From Desulfobotulus alkaliphilus (GTDB lineage Bacteria > Desulfobacterota > Desulfobacteria > Desulfobacterales > ASO4-4): DNA of 64,000 bases. A program made the translations under genes and the position numbers. The notes beneath the pieces are model-generated. The model worked only from the letters and a program-made list of their open reading frames with translations. It was not told where the DNA came from and did not search any database. The stretch is from contig NZ_VLLC01000011.1 of NCBI RefSeq assembly GCF_007830435.1, positions 29,268 to 93,267 on the forward strand, in the 5' to 3' direction. Each line of letters begins with the position of its first letter. Positions within the stretch are counted from its first letter, which is position 1. Positions 53,106 to 61,507 of the stretch are shown in pieces.

Positions 53106-54368
53106 ATGCGCTGTATCCTGATACCTGTAGGCAGCCACGGAGATGTACATCCCCTTCTGGGGCTGGGAGTTCATTTGCAGGAAGAGGGTCATGAGGTGAT
53201 CGTCTGCACCTGCGGTTACTTCAGGGAGCTTGTGGAAAAGTGCGGCCTGCGCTTTGAAGAGGTGGGAACTGCGGAAGATTATCTGGATCTTATCGCCAGC
53301 CCGGATCTCTGGAATCCATTGAAAAGTTATACCTATATGTTCCGAAAAACGGGAAAGGCACTCATGCAGACCCAGTTTGAAACCATCTCCCGCCTGCATG
53401 AACCGGGAAAAACCCTTCTGATCAGCAGCTATCTGGCCATGGGAGCACGTATTGCCCAGGAGAAGCTGGGGCTTCCCCTGATCTCGGTCATCTACCAGCC
53501 CGCTGCCCTCTGGAGCATCCATGATACGCCCCGCTATTTTGGCATGCTCACCGGCCCGAGTGTGCCAAAATTCCTCAAACGACTTCAGGGCTGGCTCCTG
53601 CTTGACGGCCTCATCGGTGCCGTTATTGCACCTCCCCTCAACCGTTACAGAAAAAGTCTGGGTCTGGCTCCTGTCCGTAAAGTGGATCAGTGGCTGCTTT
53701 CCAACAGCTTTGTGCTGGCGGCTTTTCCCAAATGGTTTGCCCCCGCACAGCCGGACTGGCCCCGGCATATCCTTCATATTGGCTTTCCCATGTGGGATGG
53801 TATGGGAGAAAAAAATCTTCCTCCGGAAGTGGAAGACTTTCTTGCACAGGGCGAAGCCCCCCTTGTTTTCACGCCCGGAACGGCCAATATGCATGCAGTC
53901 CGCTTTTTTGAAAGTGCCAGAGATGCCTGTGTCATGCTGGGAAAAAGGGCTGTTTTTCTGACAAGATTTCCGCAACAGCTTCCCGAAAACCTCCCGGCCT
54001 CCATTCTCTGCCACAGTTATCTGCCCTTAAGTCTTCTTCTGCCAAGGGCCACGGCTCTGGTGCACCATGGGGGCATTGGTACGGCCTCTCAGGCCTTCCG
54101 TGCAGGTATTCCCCAGCTCATCATGCCCATGAGTTTTGACCAGCATGACAATGCCGAAAGGGTCAGGCGTCTTGGAGCAGGGGCCTTTCTCAGTCCTGGA
54201 AGGTTTACGGCTCCAAGGCTTGCAGGCCTTCTGCGCAGAATTTGTCAGGACCTGAAAATCCGTCAAAACTGCCGGGAAATCAGTCTCGCCATGCAGGGGG
54301 AAAATGCTTTTACCTGCGCCCGCAGGGCCCTTGAAATGTTAGGGGAAAATGCAGGAGCTGTTTTGTGA
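53106..54368 (+). CDS. GT1-family glycosyltransferase
   Basis: The 420-residue enzyme has the GT-B fold of UDP-glycosyltransferases. The N-terminal acceptor domain begins with ILIPVGSHGDVHPLLGLG, and the C-terminal donor domain carries the signature VHHGGIGTASQAFRAGIPQL and DQHDNAERV. Such enzymes glycosylate sterols, macrolides, lipids and other hydrophobic small molecules. GGGAG lies before the ATG. It follows the ligase/methyltransferase gene by 112 bp on the same strand. A partial copy of its 5' end is at 49073-49120. Confidence 0.9.
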   Translation: MRCILIPVGSHGDVHPLLGLGVHLQEEGHEVIVCTCGYFRELVEKCGLRFEEVGTAEDYLDLIASPDLWNPLKSYTYMFRKTGKALMQTQFETISRLHEPGKTLLISSYLAMGARIAQEKLGLPLISVIYQPAALWSIHDTPRYFGMLTGPSVPKFLKRLQGWLLLDGLIGAVIAPPLNRYRKSLGLAPVRKVDQWLLSNSFVLAAFPKWFAPAQPDWPRHILHIGFPMWDGMGEKNLPPEVEDFLAQGEAPLVFTPGTANMHAVRFFESARDACVMLGKRAVFLTRFPQQLPENLPASILCHSYLPLSLLLPRATALVHHGGIGTASQAFRAGIPQLIMPMSFDQHDNAERVRRLGAGAFLSPGRFTAPRLAGLLRRICQDLKIRQNCREISLAMQGENAFTCARRALEMLGENAGAVL

Positions 54369-54398
54369 TTTTTTTGTGTGTATCTGATTGGCAGGTCT

Positions 54399-54475
54399 CT
54401 TCTGAGTAACTTCAAAAGTTACTTTATGACAAAACGCCGCAACACGGCGTGGGTTGCTTCTGAGTAACTTGTGCC
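54399..54475 (+). repeat. short tandem words and hairpins between GT1 and the unknown gene
   Basis: The word CTTCTGAGTAACTT occurs twice (about 54400 and 54458). Between the copies are two hairpins: GTAACTT/AAGTTAC and CGCCG/CGGCG. The role is unclear; the first hairpin may contribute to termination. Confidence 0.5.
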
Positions 54476-54567
54476 GGATGCAAACCCATTTCGATCAGTG
54501 ATGGATGGTTGGCCATTTTTTAAGCTTTTGAATTAAAAGAACTAAATTTAAGCTGCTCAGGTGTTGT

Positions 54568-55326
54568 TTATCGGGAGGACATTTTGGGTTTAATGCTTTC
54601 CCAGCCCTTGGGAGATGCCAGCGCACCAATGGTCAGGGCGAATGTATTTATATCCTGACTGGGCGTATCTAATTCTAACTCACCTAATAAAATAGCGACA
54701 ATGGCCTGTGCCTGACGGCAGCCTTTTTTTCCACCTGTCTTTAGTTTCCTTAATACAGGCTCAATTTCCGGACGAGCTGCATTTTGAAGGGCCTGAGACA
54801 TCCGGTTCCTATCTTGTCCTGAAGTGCCCTGAATTTTTTTCTGTATCACCCGTCCAGCGGAGTAGAGCATTTCGAAAGGTGAGCCGACAACGGTACCTGC
54901 AATGGCTCCACGAGCCGCGCGACTGTTCAACTGATTACAAATAAATGTTAAAACCTCAGAGCAGTTCGCAACCGGTACCATTGCGATTTTTTTGAAAATT
55001 GGGGCAGTACAAGTGCATGGATAATCCCCCAGCTTGTATAATTTGTAATTTTTTGCATACTTTGCATCGGTTAGTGCCCAAAGCGTTTCTTGCAGGCTTC
55101 CTGCTTTATATGCCTTGTATGCTCCCACAAAAGGTGATGCTATCATGGTTAATGGGTTCAGGTTATGCAAGGCCTGCCCGATGGCATGGCTTGATCCTGT
55201 CGTTGCAACCGGATTAAGGGTAGATACAATTTTATTGAGGCGACGGTTCCAGTCCACTTGGCTGGCATAGTCTTTGTCTGTTGACATATACGCTATTATT
55301 TCATCGAGTTCGGGTATCTTTGCCAT
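54568..55326 (-). CDS. uncharacterised protein
   Basis: The 252-residue protein has no signal peptide. It contains several weakly hydrophobic Gly/Ala-rich stretches (about 55-75 and 135-160, e.g. ARGAIAGTVVGSP), a CTCTAP motif, and a Lys-rich C-terminal third. The glycine-rich segment may insert in a membrane. GGAGAA stands before the ATG. Codon use is less GC-rich than in the neighbours, which may point to recent acquisition. It ends next to repeat R2 copy 2. I do not recognise the family. Confidence 0.65.
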   Translation of the reverse strand: MAKIPELDEIIAYMSTDKDYASQVDWNRRLNKIVSTLNPVATTGSSHAIGQALHNLNPLTMIASPFVGAYKAYKAGSLQETLWALTDAKYAKNYKLYKLGDYPCTCTAPIFKKIAMVPVANCSEVLTFICNQLNSRAARGAIAGTVVGSPFEMLYSAGRVIQKKIQGTSGQDRNRMSQALQNAARPEIEPVLRKLKTGGKKGCRQAQAIVAILLGELELDTPSQDINTFALTIGALASPKGWESIKPKMSSR

Positions 55327-55349
55327 TTTTTTTCTCCTTTATTAAAAAT

Positions 55350-55572
55350 TCTGATTGCTACCCTGACTCAGCCAGAGCCTGCTGGTCAGATTGTTGTCAG
55401 GCCCATGGTGAGAGCTTTCATACGGGCAGGCGCAAGGCCTGCCCCTACGAATGTTTTTTACGGTCCTGTTTTGTAGGGGCACCCTTTACGGGTGCCCGCC
55501 AACAATCGTAAAATCTGGTCATGTAATCTCCATGGCTTAAAGTTCCTATGGCTGAAAGACGTGGTAACCCGA
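55350..55572. repeat. R2 mobile repeat, copy 2 (inverted)
   Basis: The 223-bp element is in the opposite orientation to copies 1 and 3. The left end is TCTGATTGCTACCC and the right end is degenerate (GTGGTAACCCGA). It is flanked by the perfect 8-bp direct repeat TTAAAAAT (55342-55349 and 55573-55580). Confidence 0.94.
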
Positions 55573-55929
55573 TTAAAAATAAGCTGCTTTTTCGTGTCTG
55601 TCCTTAAGCCTGTTCGGGGCAGACGGGAAAAGAGCCTGTCTGCTGTACCAGTGGCTGATGGTGCTCCATGAATATTCCCTGCCGGAGGTAATGGTGACAT
55701 CAGGAAGTTCCGTTACGGCTGCATTCCCCGCATTAAGATTGCCATTGCTGCACGCATAGAATGCCATTTCAACCTTCCGGTGCCGTTCAGGTTTACAAGA
55801 CATGGAGCGGTTATTTCCAGCTTTTTACCGAGGCTCTGAGTATCTGAGGATGACTCCGTTTTTCATGGGCAGGATGTTTTCATACTCTTTTTAAATAATT
55901 CTTTTTTTTACAATTTGCAATAAAGACAA
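55573..55929. other. intergenic interval, no gene recognised
   Basis: After repeat R2 copy 2 there is an unassigned stretch. A minus-strand open frame of 76 codons crosses it and the repeat edge, but it lacks a ribosome site and any family resemblance. A T-rich tract at about 55885-55915 precedes the structured leader. Confidence 0.4.
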
Positions 55930-55937
55930 AAAATGGG

Positions 55938-56032
55938 GTAAGGCCTTCCGGAGGAGGCCTCTGAAATCCGTCTGCCGCCTTAATACGGAACCGGCAGGGG
56001 GGTGAGCCGAAGGAAAAGGGCGGGCCTTTTTT
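55938..56032 (+). promoter_or_regulatory. structured leader RNA candidate before the ion transporter
   Basis: Three mutually complementary segments are present: AAGGCC (55940-55945), AGGCCT (55955-55960) and GGGCCTTTTTT (56022-56032). Either of the first two can pair with the third, and they can also pair with each other around TCCGGAGG. CTGCCG (55972-55977) pairs with CGGCAG (55992-55997). The last segment ends in a T run, as in a switchable terminator. It lies 30 bp before the start codon. The ligand class is not identified. Confidence 0.5.
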
Positions 56033-56062
56033 ATTCTTGAACGATTATTCTGGGAAAATGGG

Positions 56063-57166
56063 ATGGCAGTGACCCTTCATGTCATTTTGCGGAGTATCAG
56101 GGACAACTGGCTGCTGGTTCTGCTCACGGCGGTACTCCTTCTGCTGCTGTGGGGACGTCCTGAAAAGACTCTGGAGCTGGATCGCTTTGTACACTGGCCC
56201 ACCCTTGCGGCCCTTGCAGGGCTGATGATTCTCAGCCGGGGGCTGGAAGACAGCGGTATGCTGGCCAGAGCAGGACATCTTCTCCTTGGCTGGGTTTACG
56301 GTCAGCGGCGGCTGGCCTGTGTGCTGGTTCTGTTCTCAGCCCTGCTGTCGGCCATTGTCACCAATGATGTGGCACTTTTCATTGTGGTTCCCCTGACGCT
56401 GGCCCTGCGGACCGTAACGCCGCTTCCCATTGGCCGGATGGTGATCTTTGAAGCCTTTGCCGTGAATGCGGGTTCTGCCATCAGTCCTGTGGGCAACCCC
56501 CAGAATCTTTTTTTGTGGCAGGCCTCGGAGGCAGGCTTCATGGATTTTCTTTTTGCCATGATGCCCCTGAGTGCCATGCTTCTGCTGCTGGTTCTTCTTC
56601 TGATTCCCCTTGCCTTTCCTGCCATGCCCATTGAATCCGCAGACCTTGGTGATTCCCGGCCCGTGAAATTGCCCATGGCCCTTGTTTCCCTTTTCTTTTA
56701 TCCTGTTTTTCTTTTCATGCTGGAGCAGGGATGGGCACTGGCTGCGCTGGGGCTGATTGCTGTGGTGTATCTTGTTTTCTGGCGCGGTGTGCTGTGCGGG
56801 GTGGACTGGCTGCTGCTGATGGTTTTTGTGCTGATGTTCATGGTAACGGGCCTTCTGGCTGCCCTGCCATGGATGCATGGTGCTGCCGGGCTGGGGGCAA
56901 AGCTGCCGGGTGGTATTTTCACATCCGCCATGCTGCTTTCTCAGGGGATATCCAATGTGCCGGCAACCCTTTTTCTCCATCACTTTACCCATGACTGGCA
57001 GCTCCTTGCCTGGGGAGCCAGTGTGGGAGGATTCGGGCTGGCCACAGGCTCCATGGCCAACCTGATTGCCCTGCGTCTTGCCAGAAACTACCGGCTCTGG
57101 TGGTCTTTTCACCTCTGGTCCCTGCCACTGCTGGTCATGGGCTGGCTTGCGGGTATGATTCTATAA
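56063..57166 (+). CDS. ion transporter of the ArsB/NhaD (CitMHS-like) superfamily
   Basis: The 367-residue inner-membrane protein has about 10 helices in two inverted halves. Each half carries the family turn motif: TNDVALFIVVPL with AISPVGNPQNLFLW in the first, and QGISNVPATLFL with a late GSMANLIALRLA in the second. Relatives exchange Na+ for protons or carry arsenite, citrate or other anions. The SPVGNPQN form fits the Na+/H+ or anion branch. The structured leader RNA in front suggests ion-dependent control. No arsenic genes are nearby. Confidence 0.82.
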   Translation: MAVTLHVILRSIRDNWLLVLLTAVLLLLLWGRPEKTLELDRFVHWPTLAALAGLMILSRGLEDSGMLARAGHLLLGWVYGQRRLACVLVLFSALLSAIVTNDVALFIVVPLTLALRTVTPLPIGRMVIFEAFAVNAGSAISPVGNPQNLFLWQASEAGFMDFLFAMMPLSAMLLLLVLLLIPLAFPAMPIESADLGDSRPVKLPMALVSLFFYPVFLFMLEQGWALAALGLIAVVYLVFWRGVLCGVDWLLLMVFVLMFMVTGLLAALPWMHGAAGLGAKLPGGIFTSAMLLSQGISNVPATLFLHHFTHDWQLLAWGASVGGFGLATGSMANLIALRLARNYRLWWSFHLWSLPLLVMGWLAGMIL

Positions 57167-57192
57167 AAAGGTTTTTTTCAGAGCCCCTGATT

Positions 57193-57330
57193 TCAGGCCC
57201 AAAAATAAAATGTCTCTGGCTTTGCTCCCGGATGCCCACCATGGAGCCACAAATGCTGGAAAAGGTCATCGGAATGTCGGGAGCGGGCGACTTTGAAACG
57301 GGTGCCATGATTTTTGTGCGCAGAACTGAA
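57193..57330 (+). pseudogene. decayed lipocalin (blc) C-terminal fragment
   Basis: Forty-six codons resemble the end of the lipocalin encoded at 41369-41884: SGPKIKCLWLCSRMP against SGPDTKYLWLLSRTP, then EPQMLEKVI against EPQILEKFI, and TGAMIFV against TDALIFV. The N-terminal two thirds with the signal peptide are absent. It is wedged between the transporter and the Lnt-like gene. Confidence 0.8.
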
Positions 57331-57478
57331 GGGCAGCAGATTGTTTGTTTCTTAAGGAAAAGAACTGTCGGCCCTGAAGATAATGGCAAAGTTTTTGCAT
57401 AAACAGGCGCGTGTACTGACAGAAGATTACCGAAGGGCATGGGCCTTTAAAGGTTCCCATGGGGGGAGGGAGAGGCTG

Positions 57479-59125
57479 ATGGGGCAGCGATATTTGCCCG
57501 TGGCATGCCTGAAGGCCCTGTTTGGCTGGGGGCTTCTTTTGGGTGCTGCTCTGGTACTTGGTCTCTTTTCTCCACTGGAAAAGACGCCATGGCTGGCCTG
57601 TGTTCTGCTTGCGCCCCTTATCCATATGCTGAACCATGGGGGAAGAACGGGAATCCTCAAGGGGCTGATGGCAGGGTGGATCTTTGGAACGCTGAGCTGG
57701 GCCTTTGGCACCTTCTGGCTTCTGAACGCCATGGAAAGCCTGATGGATCTGGCTTTCTGGCAGTCTTCGCTTTCGCTGGCAGGGATCTGGCTGTATCAGG
57801 GAAGTCCCTTTGCCCTGTTCGGGGCTCTCTGCGGCTGGATGAACCGTAAGGGAGCTCCGGCAGGGCCCCTGTTCTGCGCCAGTCTCCTGACCCTTTTGCT
57901 TTACCTGCGTCCCGTTCTTTTTCCGGTTTCATGGACGGTGGCCGTAACCTTCTGGCCGGGATTCATCCAGATCGCCGATCTTGGCGGAGAGCTTCTTGTC
58001 TGCTTTTGTCTGATCTGGGTCAATGGGCTGGTTGCCGATGTATTTTCCGGGATGAGGCAGCGCAAGGTCAAAAACTTTGCGGTGAGTTTTATTTCTCTTT
58101 TCATTTTATTGGCTCTGGTTCTGGGATACGGGGTCTGGCGCATTGCCATGCTGAACGGAGAGGAGCGGGAAGCCGTGGGACGGAGCATCCGTGTGGCTTC
58201 GGTGCAGCCCAATGTTCCCGTCCGCTGGGATTCTAAGAATATTGTGAATTTTAAAACCGATGAGACCCTCTGCCTTGAGGCCCTGACCCGAAACCCGGAT
58301 CTTGTCCGGGATGCGGATCTTCTTCTTTTTCCAGAGCTTCCGCGCATGGACTGCCGTTCGGAAGAATTTGAAAAGAGCGGACTCAGGGCTGCGTTAGAAC
58401 ATCTTCGTATTCCGGTTCTGATGCATGGCAAAGAGGAGATTCCGGCACCAGAGGCTCCCGTGATTCACAGACTGGAGGCAGAGGATCGCAGCATTGTGGA
58501 AGAAAAACTGGAAGCCCGGTACAGTGCTGTTTTTGCCTTGGATCATGGGAAGGAGTGCGCTCTGGTTTACAGAAAAAGGATTCCGGTTCCTTTTTCAGAA
58601 ACAAGCCTCTATTCTTATTTCTTTCCGGAAAGGATCCAAAAACCGGGTTTAAAGCTTTGGTTATCCAGAGGCAGTAAGCCCGGCCTGATCCCTGTGGGGG
58701 ATTTTTCTGTTCAGCCCATGATTTGCTTTGAAAGCGGCTTTCCAGAGCTTGTGAGGGAAGGCGTGGGGTTGGGGGCCAATCTTTTGGTGGAGCTTTCCAA
58801 TGACGGCTGGTTTTTCAGTTCCAGAGCGGAAAAGAAGCATCTGGGTATGGCGGTTTTCCGGGCTGTGGAGTTTCGCCGTCCCCTCGTTCGAAGCAGCAAT
58901 TCCGGCGGCGGTGCCCATGTCCGGGCCACGGGTGAGATTGTGGAAGGAACCCTGACGCCCCATGATACGGTCTGGGTCACACAGGAAGCACTTTTCTGCC
59001 CTGATGTTTCGACACTTTTTGCACGCAGGGGGTATGTCTGGCTGTGGGGTGCGGTTCTGATCGTGTGCTGGCACATGCGTAGTGCACTGGGGCGGGGCAG
59101 AAAGGCTTTATCCTGCCGGGTTTGA
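57479..59125 (+). CDS. apolipoprotein N-acyltransferase-like protein
   Basis: The 548-residue inner-membrane protein has about seven helices (residues 8-225 plus one at the C-terminus) and a periplasmic nitrilase-like domain. The catalytic triad of Lnt is recognisable: Glu in LLFPELPRM, Lys in LVYRKRIPVP and Cys in PMICFESGFPEL. Lnt adds the third acyl chain to outer-membrane lipoproteins. The loops are more divergent than in typical Lnt, so it may be a second copy with another acceptor. ATG at 57479 has GGGAGGG eight bases upstream. Confidence 0.82.
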   Translation: MGQRYLPVACLKALFGWGLLLGAALVLGLFSPLEKTPWLACVLLAPLIHMLNHGGRTGILKGLMAGWIFGTLSWAFGTFWLLNAMESLMDLAFWQSSLSLAGIWLYQGSPFALFGALCGWMNRKGAPAGPLFCASLLTLLLYLRPVLFPVSWTVAVTFWPGFIQIADLGGELLVCFCLIWVNGLVADVFSGMRQRKVKNFAVSFISLFILLALVLGYGVWRIAMLNGEEREAVGRSIRVASVQPNVPVRWDSKNIVNFKTDETLCLEALTRNPDLVRDADLLLFPELPRMDCRSEEFEKSGLRAALEHLRIPVLMHGKEEIPAPEAPVIHRLEAEDRSIVEEKLEARYSAVFALDHGKECALVYRKRIPVPFSETSLYSYFFPERIQKPGLKLWLSRGSKPGLIPVGDFSVQPMICFESGFPELVREGVGLGANLLVELSNDGWFFSSRAEKKHLGMAVFRAVEFRRPLVRSSNSGGGAHVRATGEIVEGTLTPHDTVWVTQEALFCPDVSTLFARRGYVWLWGAVLIVCWHMRSALGRGRKALSCRV

Positions 59126-59206
59126 TCAATGGCATTGCATTTGCTATGCAAAATAATGTCTGAGATGCAGTTCATACCAAAATTTTTTTAAAAAGGAGAA
59201 TTCCCC

Positions 59207-59566
59207 ATGTTCCGGTCAGCCTGTATCCTTTTGATCTGTATCGTCACTCTGGTGTTTCCTCCATTCGTCCTGGCTACAACCACAATCAACGTGGAGAACT
59301 GCAAAGCCGTCGGCTCTGTCGTCGTGAAATGTTATGACTGCCAGAGCGGCTCCGAGCGTTATCTTGGCAATGTGGCTGTCCTGACAGGTTATGAAGAGGC
59401 TCAGGGGAAAAAATTCTGTGTGGTCTCTGATGAGGCGGTAAAGGCCTGCAGCCGGGCATTCGGAGTTGCGGAGTATAAGATAGGATACTACACAAAGTTC
59501 AAGATAGGGATCGACACAAAGGAAGAGAGCTACAGGACATCCTGCGTGGAAGTCGTGGGAAAATAA
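59207..59566 (+). CDS. small secreted protein, unknown function
   Basis: The 119-residue protein has a signal peptide (hydrophobic about 5-23, cleavage after VLA) and six cysteines in the mature part, including CYDCQSG, which suggests disulfides. The ribosome site AAAGGAG lies upstream of the ATG. I do not recognise the family. It shares size, export and cysteine richness with the protein at 42110-42481 but not clear sequence similarity. Confidence 0.65.
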   Translation: MFRSACILLICIVTLVFPPFVLATTTINVENCKAVGSVVVKCYDCQSGSERYLGNVAVLTGYEEAQGKKFCVVSDEAVKACSRAFGVAEYKIGYYTKFKIGIDTKEESYRTSCVEVVGK

Positions 59567-59582
59567 GACAAAAGGAAACATC

Positions 59583-60044
59583 ATGCGCAGAATGCGAAGA
59601 CCAGACAGGCAGATGCAGGAGGCAGATGCCCTTTGTCTTCTGAATAGGGAGAAATACGGGGTTTTGTCCACCGTCGGAGCGGACAGGCAGCCCTATGGGG
59701 TTCCCTTGAATTTTTGTGTTATCGGGAATGGGATCTGTTTTCATTGCGCTCCGGAAGGACATAAAATCGATCATTTCACCGTGGTTCCCAAGGTGTCCTT
59801 CTGCGTGGTGGGACGTACCGAAGTGCTGCCGCCAAAATTTAGTACACGGTACGAAAGCGTCATTGTATCCGGCGGGATCACGGAAGTCTTTGAAGGGGAA
59901 AAACGGCAGGCCCTTGAGGGGCTTGTGCACAAATATGCCCCGGATCACCTTGAAGATGGTCTGATATATGTCGCGACCAGTCAAGACAAGACCCGCGTAT
60001 TCAGGATTTCCATGGATGCTGTGACAGGGAAAGCCCGGGACTGA
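59583..60044 (+). CDS. pyridoxamine-phosphate-oxidase-fold flavoprotein (NimA-like)
   Basis: The 153-residue protein has the split-barrel flavin-binding fold: MRRMRRPDRQM at the start, GVLSTVGADRQPYGVPLNF, and FHCAPEGHKIDH in the cofactor region. Members include 5-nitroimidazole reductases of the Nim type and general flavin reductases. It starts 17 bp after the secreted-protein gene and could be co-transcribed with it. The substrate is not known. Confidence 0.87.
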   Translation: MRRMRRPDRQMQEADALCLLNREKYGVLSTVGADRQPYGVPLNFCVIGNGICFHCAPEGHKIDHFTVVPKVSFCVVGRTEVLPPKFSTRYESVIVSGGITEVFEGEKRQALEGLVHKYAPDHLEDGLIYVATSQDKTRVFRISMDAVTGKARD

Positions 60045-60191
60045 CCATATGCCAGTTATGTTGGCAATGGCAAGTGTGTTGGCGCAAACGGTGGCAGTAA
60101 GCTGAAAAATGAGATTCTTTTTGATTGTATCTGTATAATTGTTCAGAACACTTAGGTCTCTGTTTTGATAAATCTTATCTGATGGGGGGAC

Positions 60192-60992
60192 ATGGCGATC
60201 CGTTTTTCATTCCGTTTTTTTATCACCCTGCCTGCTTTGCTGCTCGCGGTCTGGCCCTGCCAGGTTATTTCTTCCACCATTCATATTGCCACTCCTGAAT
60301 GGCAAGGTCAGACAGCTAAGGATGGCAGCGGTCTGTTTTTTGATTTGCTGAGAAGAATGTATGAGCCCCATGGCATAGAACTGTCCTTTGAAATTGCTTC
60401 CTGGAACCGTTCCATTCAGCTTGTAAGGGATGGTCATGCCGATGCCATACCCACTGTGTGGCGGGATGATGCGGAGGAAGCAGGTCTGAGACTGCCCCGT
60501 ATGCCGCTTTATATCGAATATACCTCTGTTGTTTTTAAAAGAGATCGTTTTCCAGAATGGAAAGGGTCGGATTCCTTAAGGGGCAGGAGTGCTGTATGGA
60601 TAAATGGCTATAATTATCATAGGGATACGCCGCTTGAGGGGTTGCCTTTGAGCTGGACTGAGGTCGCAAAGCCGGAAACCATGTGGCGTATGCTGGCGGC
60701 GGACAGGGTGGATGTGCTGATTGACGCACGGATGGATGTGGAAAAGTATATGAATAAACATCTGGTGGATACGGTTGTTTTCAAAATGGTGCCCCTCTGG
60801 GGGCATAAGGCGTATCTTGGTTTTTCCGACAGGCCTTCTTCGGAAAAACTGATGGAAATTTTTGATGAAAGTATGGCAGCAATGCTTGCTTCCGGTGAGC
60901 TGGCTACACTCCATGAAAAATGGGGTATGAAGGGTTTTGATCCCTTTGCGTGGGAGGCGGATGGTGAAATGGTTTTTGGCAAAGAGGAATAA
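60192..60992 (+). CDS. periplasmic solute-binding protein, type II (PBPb)
   Basis: The 266-residue protein has a signal peptide (about 1-27, cleavage near VISS) and a bilobal SBP_bac_3-type fold: IHIATPEWQG, then DLLRRMYEPHGIELSFE, RSIQLVRDGHADAIP and ATLHEKWGM at the end. It has no linked permease or kinase, so it may serve an unlinked transporter or sensor. GGGGGA precedes the ATG. Confidence 0.83.
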   Translation: MAIRFSFRFFITLPALLLAVWPCQVISSTIHIATPEWQGQTAKDGSGLFFDLLRRMYEPHGIELSFEIASWNRSIQLVRDGHADAIPTVWRDDAEEAGLRLPRMPLYIEYTSVVFKRDRFPEWKGSDSLRGRSAVWINGYNYHRDTPLEGLPLSWTEVAKPETMWRMLAADRVDVLIDARMDVEKYMNKHLVDTVVFKMVPLWGHKAYLGFSDRPSSEKLMEIFDESMAAMLASGELATLHEKWGMKGFDPFAWEADGEMVFGKEE

Positions 60993-61109
60993 AACAGCAA
61001 AGGGCTTAAGGATAGTTTTTGGATAGGCTTTTCTTTGTATGGCATGATGAATGTCGTTGATTCTCTGCCCCAAAAAACTGTTTCCATTATTTAGCCCTCC
61101 CGCACACTG

Positions 61110-61507
61110 ATGTTAAGAGAAACGCAGCTTTTTGCATGGTGTGCAGCAGCGATTCGTCATAGCCGGTCTGGAACTTGTCGGCCACGATCAGGAAGCGGTA
61201 AGGATTCTTTCACACCTTGTCCGGGATCTGGCTGCTGGGAAAGCCGTTCAGCGTCGCTTCGGTAACCTTCTTGCCGCCCATGGCCCGGAGGAAATCCTCA
61301 ATCCGGGCGATGAGCGCCCGCTCCAGCTGCCGTTCGCTGTGTTCCTCGCCCAGCTCCAGAAAATCGAGGTGTATTCGTCCTTCACTGCCAGTTTGGCTTG
61401 GGCGCGAAGTTCCAGAGTCAGCGTCTGGTAGAAATTGGTCTGGCCCAGCAGGGTTTTTCATCGATCAGGTCATCGGCATCGGTGGTGTCCTCATCCAGCT
61501 TTATCAT
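61110..61507 (-). pseudogene. fused remnant of a YhcG-type nuclease gene and hsdR
   Basis: A gene starts with ATG overlapping the stop of the intact YhcG gene (ATGATAAAGCTGG). It then breaks by frameshifts: LLGQTNFYQTL and LAVKDEYT lie in one frame and DFLELGEEHSERQLERAL in another, consistent with a single-base loss after the DEYT codons. At GG-KKVTEATLNGFPSSQIPDKV the sequence changes to the helicase end of type I restriction subunit HsdR, continuing after a stop as YRFLIVADKFQTGYDESLLHTM and then ending. Two genes were joined and decayed. Confidence 0.8.
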
